This document shows, one piece after another, positions 1 through 5,597 of a stretch of 5,840 nucleotides of DNA. Under the pieces are notes generated by a model. The model had not been told where the DNA came from, made no database searches, and saw only the letters and a list, made by a program, of their open reading frames with translations. The position numbers were made by a program, and so were the translations under genes. Position 1 is the first letter of the stretch, and each line of letters begins with the position of its first letter. The DNA comes from Desulfobacteraceae bacterium (GTDB taxonomy: Bacteria > Desulfobacterota > Desulfobacteria > Desulfobacterales > SURF-7): assembly GCA_030619585.1 (NCBI GenBank), contig JAUXBD010000116.1:1-5840 (forward strand), given 5' to 3'.

Positions 1-364
1 CCTGAAACGTGAGAAAGCTCAGGCTATGGAGATGTTTGTTAACGAAAATGTACATTTTGATTACAATGAGTCTATTCTAGGGTCAGATGCTCGGGATATA
101 CTTAAAATAAAAGTCACGTGGTTGCAGGTCAACCCCGATGTCTCAGTGGTTATTGAAGGTCACTGTGATGAACGCGGTTCCACAGAGTACAACCTTGCTT
201 TAGGTGACAGGCGTGCTTCAAGTGTAAAGAGCTTTCTTGTTGATCTTGGTATCTCCGGGTCGCGCTTAACGACCATAAGTTACGGTGAGGAGATGCCCTT
301 AAACACTGAGAACAATGAATCAGCATGGTCAAAGAATCGACGGGCTCACCTTACTATAGACTGA
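1..364 (+). CDS. pal: Peptidoglycan-associated lipoprotein Pal, C-terminal part (5' truncated by window edge)
   Basis: Outer-membrane lipoprotein of the Tol-Pal system; it anchors the outer membrane to peptidoglycan and helps envelope constriction at division. The reading frame is open to the left edge (first full codon at base 2), so the signal peptide, lipobox and linker are missing; the ATG at 26 is internal, not the real start. About 120 residues of the OmpA-like domain are visible: a FDYNES strand, then GHCDERGSTEYNLALGDRRA, then SYGEEMP and the terminal SKNRRAHLTI strand. By analogy with OmpA-family structures, the Asp of GHCD (bases 167-169) and the second Arg of GDRRA (212-214) are the diaminopimelate-binding pair, and both are present. 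The terminator directly downstream suggests the gene ends its transcription unit. Pal is favoured over other OmpA-domain proteins because of the GHxDERG...YN..LG.RRA signature and the nearby cpoB. Confidence 0.93.
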   Translation, partial: LKREKAQAMEMFVNENVHFDYNESILGSDARDILKIKVTWLQVNPDVSVVIEGHCDERGSTEYNLALGDRRASSVKSFLVDLGISGSRLTTISYGEEMPLNTENNESAWSKNRRAHLTID

Positions 365-392
365 TCAGGCTAAATTTACCGTAATTAATTGC

Positions 393-433
393 ACTCCACA
401 ATGCCCTATTCATCGGGGCATTGTGGAGTTTTT
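393..433 (+). terminator. Rho-independent terminator after pal
   Basis: A perfect 14-bp stem (393-406 paired with 416-429) closes a 9-nt loop and runs into TTTTT (429-433). It starts 28 bp after the pal stop codon, so it probably ends the tol-pal transcript and uncouples pal from cpoB. Confidence 0.9.
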
Positions 434-477
434 GTGTCGTTGTAAAAAGGTCTGGGGGTGAAGTTTTGGGCCGAATC

Positions 478-612
478 TTGATAGTCTCGTAAAAAGTCCC
501 AATTCCGTCACTCCGGCGAAAGCCGGAGTCCAGAAGCTATTGAAACAACTGGATTCCGGTTTTCACCGGAATGACAACGAATGGGTTTTTTGACTTTTTA
601 CGAGTTCATCAA
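478..612. repeat. MITE/REP-like palindromic repeat, copy 1 (complete)
   Basis: The ends are inverted repeats: 13 bp perfect (486-498 ctcgtaaaaagtc and 592-604), extending to about 21 bp with three mismatches (478-498 against 592-612). Inside are two hairpins. The first is a 7-bp GC-rich stem with a GAAA loop (511-517/522-528). The second is an 8-bp stem attccggt/accggaat (553-560/565-572). No coding sequence is present. A related copy lies inverted at 3971-4094. Non-coding content, terminal inverted repeats and nested hairpins fit a MITE-like or REP-like non-autonomous element. No target-site duplication was recognised, so mobility is inferred rather than shown. Confidence 0.85.
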
Positions 613-640
613 TCTTAAAACTTAAAGTTTATAACAGCTC

Positions 641-1492
641 ATGCAAATCTTTTTTTTAACTTTTTTATCGTTTCTAATTGTTTTATCAGGATGCGCAATG
701 CATCAGGATGTAATGCTTCTTGATGACCGGCTTACATACCTTGAACAAAGTTTTAACGCAATGGATGATAAAACCAAGGCCCTTAGCTCCGGGATGGATA
801 AATTTAAAAAAGAGGGAAACGAAAAAAATCAGGATATTAGAAATAAATATGCGGATTTGAGTGTAATCCGCAATAGTCTGCAAGAGGAGATTCAGGCCCT
901 GACCGGAAGTCTCGAGGAGATTGAACATCAGCTAAACAGGCATTTAGAGAGCTTTGAAGAGTCAAACAACAGCAAAGAGGAAAAGCTCGGTCTGGTGGAT
1001 GAAAATGTTGCTTCAAATACCGGCCGTATTATTCGAATGGAGAAGTACCTTGGCCTGGAAAGTTCCTTAAGAAAAGAATCCGGAAATGAGGCTGTCAAAG
1101 GTAAAAGCAGGAAAGAACTTTCAGAAGATAAGTTATATACCACAGCAAAGAAGGCGTTTGATAAAGGTGACCTTGATACATCTCGCCAAAGTTTTCGTGC
1201 CTTGTTGAAAAAATATCCAAAGTCAAAAAATGCTGATAATGCACAGTTCTGGATTGGTGAAACCTATTTTAGGGAAAAATGGTATGAAAAGGCGATTCTT
1301 GAATACCAGGAGGTGGTAGACAAATATCCCAAGGGAAACAAGGTTCCTGCCGCACTTTTAAAACAGGGTATGGCCTTCCATAAAATAGGGGAAACAGCAA
1401 ATGCCCTTCGCTGGTTCAATGAGTTAATTGAAAAGTTTCCAAAATCAAACGAAGCAAATATCGCCAGAAAAAAAATAAACAGCTTTAAATAG
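641..1492 (+). CDS. cpoB: Cell division coordinator CpoB / Tol-Pal system protein YbgF (predicted lipoprotein)
   Basis: Periplasmic partner of Tol-Pal; in E. coli CpoB links peptidoglycan synthesis (PBP1B) with Tol-driven outer-membrane constriction. The 283-residue product has a hydrophobic signal (residues 3-17) ending in a lipobox, LSGC, with Cys18 as the likely lipidated residue; Ala19 after the Cys favours outer-membrane sorting. Residues ~25-135 are charged and coiled-coil-like, the YbgF trimerisation part. Residues ~164-270 hold three TPR-type repeats with the family signatures AKKAFDKGDLDTSRQSF, AQFWIGETYFREKWYEKAI and KQGMAFHKIGETANALRWF, each ending in a YP/FP-K motif. Length is normal for the family. 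The start is the only one that gives a proper signal peptide, but no clear Shine-Dalgarno sequence precedes it. pal is upstream but separated by a terminator and a repeat; ruvC follows 34 bp downstream. A lipobox differs from E. coli CpoB, which is a soluble periplasmic protein. Confidence 0.88.
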   Translation: MQIFFLTFLSFLIVLSGCAMHQDVMLLDDRLTYLEQSFNAMDDKTKALSSGMDKFKKEGNEKNQDIRNKYADLSVIRNSLQEEIQALTGSLEEIEHQLNRHLESFEESNNSKEEKLGLVDENVASNTGRIIRMEKYLGLESSLRKESGNEAVKGKSRKELSEDKLYTTAKKAFDKGDLDTSRQSFRALLKKYPKSKNADNAQFWIGETYFREKWYEKAILEYQEVVDKYPKGNKVPAALLKQGMAFHKIGETANALRWFNELIEKFPKSNEANIARKKINSFK

Positions 1493-1526
1493 AGTAATTC
1501 ATACTTATTGATGCACTTTTTTTTAT

Positions 1527-2048
1527 ATGATAAAGATCATAGGTGTAGATCCGGGCTTAGCTGCAACAGGCATTGGAATAGTCGAAGGGGTGAGAAATAA
1601 AATATACAACTATTCATTTGGAGGGATCAATACCTCAAAAAAAGATAGTTTGCCCTGCCGCTTAGATCGTATTTTCTCAAAGCTTGTGTCTGTGTTGGAG
1701 GAAAACAAACCTGACCTTATGGTGGTAGAGGATGTGTTCTCCCTTGAGAAATTTCCAAAATCAGGAATAATGCTGGGCAAGGTTACCGGTGTTATTCTCC
1801 TAGCAGGATATAAGGCCAATATGCCTGTTTTAGAGGTCCCGGTTCGCGAGGCCAAACAGGTACTTACAGGAAACGGCAATGCGACCAAAGTCCAGCTTGA
1901 AAGATCTGCCAGGCATTTTTTAAACCATCCAACCCCCATCAAACCTGATCATGCCTCTGATGCCGTGGCCCTTGCAATTATAGGCCTTTTCCGTTTTGAA
2001 AACAATCAACTTGTCAAATACAACAATACAGCAGGCAAGATGCCATGA
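1527..2048 (+). CDS. ruvC: Crossover junction endodeoxyribonuclease RuvC
   Basis: Holliday-junction resolvase: a dimer that makes symmetrical nicks in four-way junctions after RuvAB branch migration. The 173-residue product is of standard length with an RNase H-like fold. The likely metal-binding residues are Asp8 in GVDPG, Glu68 in VVEDVF, and His142 and Asp145 in DHASDA. The last pair has the same three-residue spacing as D138/D141 of E. coli, with His in place of the first Asp, as in Thermus-type RuvC. The segment from ~105 to 130 (PVREAKQVLTGNGNATKVQL) is the conserved TGNG region. The start is followed at once by the MIKIIGVDPG core strand, so no earlier start is needed. Upstream is a T8 run and no obvious Shine-Dalgarno sequence, so translation initiation may be weak. 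The stop overlaps the ruvA start (ATGA), indicating translational coupling. Confidence 0.96.
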   Translation: MIKIIGVDPGLAATGIGIVEGVRNKIYNYSFGGINTSKKDSLPCRLDRIFSKLVSVLEENKPDLMVVEDVFSLEKFPKSGIMLGKVTGVILLAGYKANMPVLEVPVREAKQVLTGNGNATKVQLERSARHFLNHPTPIKPDHASDAVALAIIGLFRFENNQLVKYNNTAGKMP

Positions 2049-2653
2049 TAGGATATCTTGAAGGCACACTTTTAAAAAAAGATGATGACAGCATACTTCT
2101 TCTCGCTAACCAGGTGGGGTATGAAGTGCTCCTTCCTGCCATTGTGATGGAATCTTTGAATACAAAGGAGATCGGTGAGAAGATATCTCTTTATGTTTAT
2201 TTCCACCAAACCGAAAGGCAGCCGAAACCGGTTTTAATAGGTTTTAATCTTGAGATTGAAAAAGACTTTTTCAAGCACTTTATTTCTGTTGAAGCAATAG
2301 GACCGCTTAAGGCGGTTAAGGCCCTTGATAGTCCGATAAGTGACATAGCCCGGGCAATAGAGAACAGAGATGTATCAAGGCTAAAAATGTTAAAGGGTAT
2401 TGGGGCGCGCATGGCCCAGAAAATTATCGCTACCCTTGAGGGGAAGATGGACAGGTTTGTTTTAACAAAAAAAAATGAGACAGGCGCTTTGCTGGAAGAT
2501 TTTGCATCACAGGTTCTGGAGGTTCTTGTATCTCAACTGGGCCACAAACCTTTAGAAGCAAAACAACTGGTTACAAGCGCCATGGGGCGCAACAGTTCCA
2601 TATCAACTGCTGAAGATCTATTTGATGAAATATATCGAGGAGAGAGAACATAA
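2045..2653 (+). CDS. ruvA: Holliday junction branch migration complex subunit RuvA
   Basis: DNA-binding subunit that holds the four-way junction as a tetramer and loads RuvB rings. The product is 202 residues, the usual size. Domain I is an OB fold (about 1-65) opening with MIGYLEGTL and containing QVGYEVLLP. Domain II carries two helix-hairpin-helix motifs: SVEAIGPLKAVKAL (~81-94) and MLKGIGARMAQKIIATLEGK (~115-134). After a linker (~140-150), residues 150-202 form the RuvB-contacting domain III. The acidic pin is unusual: where E. coli has adjacent Glu-Asp (E55, D56), this protein reads TERQPKPVLIGF, so only Glu57 remains acidic and the next residue is Arg. The start codon overlaps the ruvC stop by 4 bp; an AGG (2033-2035) lies upstream. 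It forms one operon with ruvC and ruvB. Confidence 0.96.
   Translation: MIGYLEGTLLKKDDDSILLLANQVGYEVLLPAIVMESLNTKEIGEKISLYVYFHQTERQPKPVLIGFNLEIEKDFFKHFISVEAIGPLKAVKALDSPISDIARAIENRDVSRLKMLKGIGARMAQKIIATLEGKMDRFVLTKKNETGALLEDFASQVLEVLVSQLGHKPLEAKQLVTSAMGRNSSISTAEDLFDEIYRGERT
2638..2644 (+). promoter_or_regulatory. Ribosome binding site of ruvB, inside the ruvA 3' end
   Basis: AGGAGAG lies within the last codons of ruvA, 13 nt before ATG 2658 and 10 nt before an adjacent in-frame TTG (2655). It supports a ruvB start at 2655-2658 rather than the upstream in-frame TTG 2622 or ATG 2625, which lie before it. Confidence 0.6.
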
Positions 2654-2657
2654 ATTG

Positions 2658-3689
2658 ATGACAGATGATATTCTGACATTTAGTTCTGAAAAAAGGCAGG
2701 GCATACTCTCAAAATCCAGCCTGCCGGTTGATACGGAGCCTGAGATACTCTCTTTGCGCCCGAGTATCCTTTCAGAATATATAGGCCAGCCTGATACTGT
2801 TGAGACTCTTAAAATAGCAATTGAGGCTGCAAAATTACGCAAGGAACCAATAGATCACGTTCTCCTCCATGGACCTCCCGGCCTTGGAAAAACAACCCTG
2901 GCCCACATAATTGCAAGTGAGATGGAGGGTGAACTTACCGTTACTTCAGGGCCTACAATGGAAAAGGGAGGGGATCTCATTGGCATTCTTACCAATCTTT
3001 CCGAAGGGGATATTTTGTTTGTGGATGAGATTCACAGGCTACCCAAGGTGGTAGAAGAGTTTTTATATCCTGCAATGGAGGATTTTGCAGTAGATTTTGT
3101 CTTTGACAAGGGGATACATGCAAGGAGCCATAAATACCGACTGAAGCGTTTCACCCTTGTGGGCGCCACCACAAGGGTGGGACTGCTGTCATCTCCTTTA
3201 AGGGACCGGTTTGGTATTTTCCGAAGTCTTGATTTCTATAATGTTCAAGATCTTGTAAAAATAGTGATACGTTCAGCATCCCTGCTGGAGCTAACCATTG
3301 ATGAAAAAAGCGCATCTGAACTGGCAAGAAGATCCAGGGGAACACCGAGGATTATAAACAGGCTCCTCAAACGGGTAAGGGATTATGCCCAGGTCAGGGG
3401 GGACGGCACAATTAGGCCTAGCACTGTAAAGGCAGCTCTCGTTTTGGAGGGAGTGGATGAAAAGGGGCTTACAAATCTTGACCGAAACTATATTAAAACA
3501 ATCATCGACTATTATAACGGCGGTCCTGTGGGTATTGAAGCCATAGCAGCAACACTTCAGGAGGAGACAGACACACTTGTGGATGTTGTGGAACCGTTTT
3601 TATTAAAAGTAGGTTTAATTACAAGAACCTCATCAGGCAGGAAAGCCTCTCAGAAAGCTTATAAGCATCTGGGATTAAAAACTGGTTAG
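2658..3689 (+). CDS. ruvB: Holliday junction branch migration ATPase RuvB
   Basis: AAA+ motor whose hexameric rings pump DNA through the RuvA-bound junction. From ATG 2658 the product is 343 residues, matching the family; the frame stays open upstream to 2622, but the extra 12 residues would overlap ruvA and are not family-like. Visible motifs: LRPSILSEYIGQ (~33-44), Walker A GPPGLGKTT (72-80), Walker B ILFVDEIHR (119-127), sensor 1 GATTR (169-173), arginine-finger region LRDRFG (181-186), and sensor 2 RGTPRIINRLLKR (227-239). The C-terminal winged helix (~265-343) includes GPVGIEAIAATLQEE and ends near AYKHLGL. The wing motif, usually close to RTPRGR, reads RTSSGRKA here. The start is 4 bp after the ruvA stop, indicating co-transcription with ruvCA. 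The stop codon lies inside the first unit of the downstream 9-bp repeat array. Confidence 0.97.
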   Translation: MTDDILTFSSEKRQGILSKSSLPVDTEPEILSLRPSILSEYIGQPDTVETLKIAIEAAKLRKEPIDHVLLHGPPGLGKTTLAHIIASEMEGELTVTSGPTMEKGGDLIGILTNLSEGDILFVDEIHRLPKVVEEFLYPAMEDFAVDFVFDKGIHARSHKYRLKRFTLVGATTRVGLLSSPLRDRFGIFRSLDFYNVQDLVKIVIRSASLLELTIDEKSASELARRSRGTPRIINRLLKRVRDYAQVRGDGTIRPSTVKAALVLEGVDEKGLTNLDRNYIKTIIDYYNGGPVGIEAIAATLQEETDTLVDVVEPFLLKVGLITRTSSGRKASQKAYKHLGLKTG

Positions 3690-3789
3690 ATTGGTTAGAT
3701 TGGTTGAATTAGTTGGATTAGTTCTATTAGTTTGAATACGGATGGGTTCATTTTTTAACCAATTCAACCAGTCCAACTAATTTAACCAG
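3682..3789. repeat. Long imperfect inverted repeat made by opposed 9-bp arrays
   Basis: Bases 3682-3714 can pair with 3757-3789: 33 positions with 28 Watson-Crick pairs, three G-T wobbles and two A-C mismatches, and a 42-nt loop. The right arm consists of units aaccaattc, aaccagtcc, aactaattt and aaccaggac. No T-run follows, so it is not a standard terminator, although such a stem could stabilise the 3' end of the ruv transcript. The right arm touches the AGGA (3788-3791) that would serve the downstream DUF62 remnant. Confidence 0.8.
3684..3737 (+). repeat. 9-bp tandem array, forward half (~6 degenerate units)
   Basis: Units in order: ggttagatt, ggttagatt, ggttgaatt, agttggatt, agttctatt, agtttgaat. 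The period is exactly 9 bp. The first unit contains the ruvB TAG stop (3687-3689). This half is complementary to the array at 3757-3792. Confidence 0.85.
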
Positions 3790-3800
3790 GACAGTTGTAA

Positions 3801-3964
3801 ATGTCGATTATCACCCTTCTTACCGACTTTGGTACACAAGATGAGTATGTATGCTTGATGAAGGGGGTTATCCTGTCTGTTAATCCTTAAACATGGGTAG
3901 CGCACAAGTTTATTATGATGCCCAAAAGGGAGATTCTGTCCATATACTTAAACATAAGAAGTAA
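3801..3964 (+). pseudogene. SAM hydroxide adenosyltransferase (DUF62) remnant with large internal deletion
   Basis: Intact members are ~250-270-residue enzymes that split S-adenosyl-L-methionine with water or hydroxide into adenosine and methionine, relatives of SAM-dependent fluorinase and chlorinase. From ATG 3801, with an AGGA 9 nt upstream, the frame encodes the family N terminus including TDFGTQDEYVCLMKG and VILSVNP, then hits TAA at 3888. In another frame from 3890 the DNA encodes NMGSAQVYYDAQKGDSVHI plus a short basic tail to TAA 3964, which matches the family C terminus (typically ...AVNMGSA...L..K.GD.V.V). About 200 codons between these two ends are gone and the halves are in different frames. 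The junction lies around 3886-3890. A product of ~29 residues cannot be active. The family calls rest on remembered motifs; the two ends together are strong evidence. Confidence 0.85.
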
Positions 3965-3970
3965 CTTTGT

Positions 3971-4094
3971 TGTCATTCCGATAACAATCGGAATCCTGTT
4001 GTTTCAATAGGCATCTGGATTCCGGTGTGGTCGTCATCCCGGACTACGATCCGGGACCAAGTGACGGAATTGGGACTTTTTACGAGTTCATCAA
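3971..4094. repeat. MITE/REP-like palindromic repeat, copy 2 (inverted, truncated, mosaic)
   Basis: This copy runs antiparallel to copy 1. Bases 4061-4086 are the exact reverse complement of 486-511, and the terminal sequence gactttttacgag plus ttcatcaa (4074-4094) also equals the right end of copy 1 (592-612). Its left end lacks the terminal inverted repeat and begins at the tgtcattccg hairpin (stem 3975-3982/3987-3994). The segment around 4018-4060 is absent from copy 1 and holds another hairpin (4037-4043/4050-4056, tcccgga/tccggga), probably a separate REP-like unit inserted in or swapped for the copy-1 hairpin. No open reading frame here looks real. Confidence 0.8.
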
Positions 4095-4096
4095 CC

Positions 4097-4124
4097 TTGA
4101 CATAATTTGTGTGGAAGATATTTT
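4097..4124 (+). promoter_or_regulatory. Candidate sigma-70 promoter of the MFS gene
   Basis: A perfect -35 TTGACA (4097-4102) is followed after 16 bp by TATTTT (4119-4124), four of six matches to TATAAT. Transcription would start near 4131 and leave a ~48-nt leader before ATG 4179. The -35 box begins 2 bp beyond the end of repeat copy 2. The weak -10 keeps confidence moderate. Confidence 0.5.
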
Positions 4125-4178
4125 TTCTCTTTGAGCGATAAAAGTAATATATTAGTTTGGAAGCTGTAAAATTCTGAC

Positions 4179-5345
4179 ATGTTGAAAAGCAAGATCCCAA
4201 AAGGTTCATCAAAATCCATTCTCAGTTCCCAGTATTTTCTTTATTTCGGAGTGATGGGAATTATCCTGCCATATTTCAACCTATACTGTTTTCATATCGG
4301 GTTTAACGGTTATCAAATAGGTGTTCTCTCAGCCTTAAGAACCGGTGCTATTACTGTATTTCCTCTTCTATGGGGGGTGTTGGCGGACCGCTCTAAAACA
4401 AGAAGGTCCATCTTCATTTTATGCAACTTTATAAGCGCTGCCATATGGGTGTTTTTTTTATACACTACCGATTACATGATGATGGTTATCATCACCATAT
4501 TCCATGGGGTGTTTCATTCCCCCATCATCTCATTTCTTGAAGCGTTTACCATGGATCTTCTGGGAAAGGAGAAAAAAGCCTATGGAAGAGTAAGGGTATG
4601 GGGGACCATAAGTTTTATCCTGGTCGCAACTTTCGTGGGGCTTTTGGTTGATATTTACCCCCTCAAGATTATATTGGCACTTGTCCTGGCAGGCTCCATA
4701 CTCCAGGCCATTATTTCCATAAGAATTCCTGATGTGGTGCCGGTGATAAAAGATTCATACGTAACTGGTTCAAAAGTGTTTTTGAAGATGCCAACTGTGG
4801 TTTTCCTGTCTTGCGCATTTTTAATGCTGGTGAGTCATGGGGCTTATTATGGCTTTTTTTCAATTCATCTGGAAAGCCTAGGGTATGGAAATACATTTAT
4901 AGGAGCTGCCTGGGCCCTGGCATCTGTTTCCGAAATCCTTGTGATGGTAAAATCAAAATCCATATTCAAACGTTTTTCCCTTGAAAATGTTCTTGTTTTT
5001 TCCTTTGCCACAGCGTCCATCAGGTGGTTTACACTCTCTTTTGTAAGCTCCCCTTTTGCGATACTCCTTTCCCAGACTTTGCATGCTATTACATACGGAA
5101 CATTTCATATGGCCAGCATCCTCTTTATCGATCGGCTTGTGCCTGACGAGGCAAAGACCTTCGGGCAGGCTGTAAATAATGCGGTAACCTATGGCCTGGG
5201 CATGATGGTTGGTTTTTTCCTTAGCGGGTACTTTTTTGAAAATTTCGGATCATCTTTTCTGTTTGTTAGCAGTGCTCTTATTGCCGGTTTAGGAGGTGGG
5301 CTTATGTGGAGTTTTAAAAAATTGCAAAAAAGTGCTGATTCGTAA
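4179..5345 (+). CDS. Major facilitator superfamily transporter (MFS_1-like / HcaT-LacY-type), substrate unknown
   Basis: Inner-membrane secondary transporter of 388 residues with about 12 predicted membrane helices (roughly 17-38, 46-68, 76-95, 99-122, 138-158, 161-182, 205-226, 238-257, 268-286, 292-316, 332-352, 358-379). The loop between helices 2 and 3 has MFS motif A as WGVLADRSKTRR (65-76). YGRVRVWGTISFI (135-147) before helix 5 is typical of the MFS_1-like group related to phenylpropionate (HcaT), nucleoside and lactose permeases. A longer central loop (~183-204) separates the two six-helix halves, as expected. The start gives a short hydrophilic N terminus before helix 1; no strong Shine-Dalgarno sequence is seen, only GGA near 4159. 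It appears monocistronic: a DUF62 remnant and repeat lie upstream, a tRNA downstream. Neighbours do not reveal the substrate, so none is assigned. Confidence 0.88.
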   Translation: MLKSKIPKGSSKSILSSQYFLYFGVMGIILPYFNLYCFHIGFNGYQIGVLSALRTGAITVFPLLWGVLADRSKTRRSIFILCNFISAAIWVFFLYTTDYMMMVIITIFHGVFHSPIISFLEAFTMDLLGKEKKAYGRVRVWGTISFILVATFVGLLVDIYPLKIILALVLAGSILQAIISIRIPDVVPVIKDSYVTGSKVFLKMPTVVFLSCAFLMLVSHGAYYGFFSIHLESLGYGNTFIGAAWALASVSEILVMVKSKSIFKRFSLENVLVFSFATASIRWFTLSFVSSPFAILLSQTLHAITYGTFHMASILFIDRLVPDEAKTFGQAVNNAVTYGLGMMVGFFLSGYFFENFGSSFLFVSSALIAGLGGGLMWSFKKLQKSADS

Positions 5346-5451
5346 CTTCTCAAAAAGTAGGTGGAATATGCTGAACCCGGACCGCCTACTGATAATAAAA
5401 TTAAAAATATCTGAAACTCGCATGCAAGCGGATCCAAAGAAAAAAATAGCC

Positions 5452-5480
5452 TTGACCTTTTTAAGCAAATCCTTTAGATA
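5452..5480 (+). promoter_or_regulatory. Candidate promoter for the tRNA
   Basis: TTGACC (5452-5457, five of six matches to the -35 consensus) is followed after 17 bp by TAGATA (5475-5480, a weak -10). Transcription would start near 5487, leaving a ~34-nt leader for RNase P to remove. A better -10 match, TATAAT at 5513-5518, lies too close to the tRNA: it would start transcription inside the mature sequence. Confidence 0.35.
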
Positions 5481-5520
5481 AGATCCCTTGTTTCGGTGGA
5501 TCATGTATCTGGTATAATAT

Positions 5521-5597
5521 GGCGATGTAGCTCAGATGGTTAGAGCATGCGGCTCATATCCGCAGTGTCCGGGGTTCGATTCCCTGCATCGCCACCA
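5521..5597 (+). tRNA. tRNA-Met (CAT anticodon), probably elongator
   Basis: A complete cloverleaf of 77 nt with encoded CCA. Acceptor stem ggcgatg/catcgcc (5521-5527 with 5587-5593); D stem gctc/gagc; anticodon stem tgcgg/ccgca around loop ctcatat with CAT at 5555-5557; T stem cgggg/ccctg with one G-T pair and loop ttcgatt. The first pair is G-C, not the C-A mismatch of bacterial initiator tRNA, so it is not fMet. CAT could also belong to tRNA-Ile2, where C34 becomes lysidine; overall similarity favours elongator Met, but the sequence alone does not settle this. No tRNA is adjacent. Confidence 0.9.

Noticed and set aside
617..640. TATAAC (630-635) as the cpoB promoter -10
   Set aside because: Transcription would start at or inside the start codon and no acceptable -35 lies 16-18 bp upstream; the palindrome aaacttaaagttt (618-630) is AT-rich and could be chance.
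2622..2657. Extended N terminus of RuvB from TTG 2622 or ATG 2625
   Set aside because: It would overlap ruvA by ~30 bp and lies before the AGGAGAG; the added residues are not family-like and the 343-residue form has the usual length.
3684..3792. CRISPR array
   Set aside because: Units are 9 bp with no spacers, degenerate and in two opposed orientations; no cas gene is present.
3973..4212. 79-residue open frame on the - strand
   Set aside because: It runs through repeat copy 2 and the MFS promoter region into the MFS start; the product matches no known protein and is explained by the repeat.
5351..5390. Hairpin after the MFS gene (5356-5364/5382-5390) as its terminator
   Set aside because: The 9-bp stem has a 17-nt loop and is followed by gataataaaa on the + strand, with no T-run. 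A short T-run exists only on the - strand, where no gene ends.
5296..5481. 61-residue open frame on the + strand overlapping the MFS 3' end
   Set aside because: It is mostly out-of-frame MFS sequence plus intergenic DNA, with no ribosome-binding site and no family resemblance.
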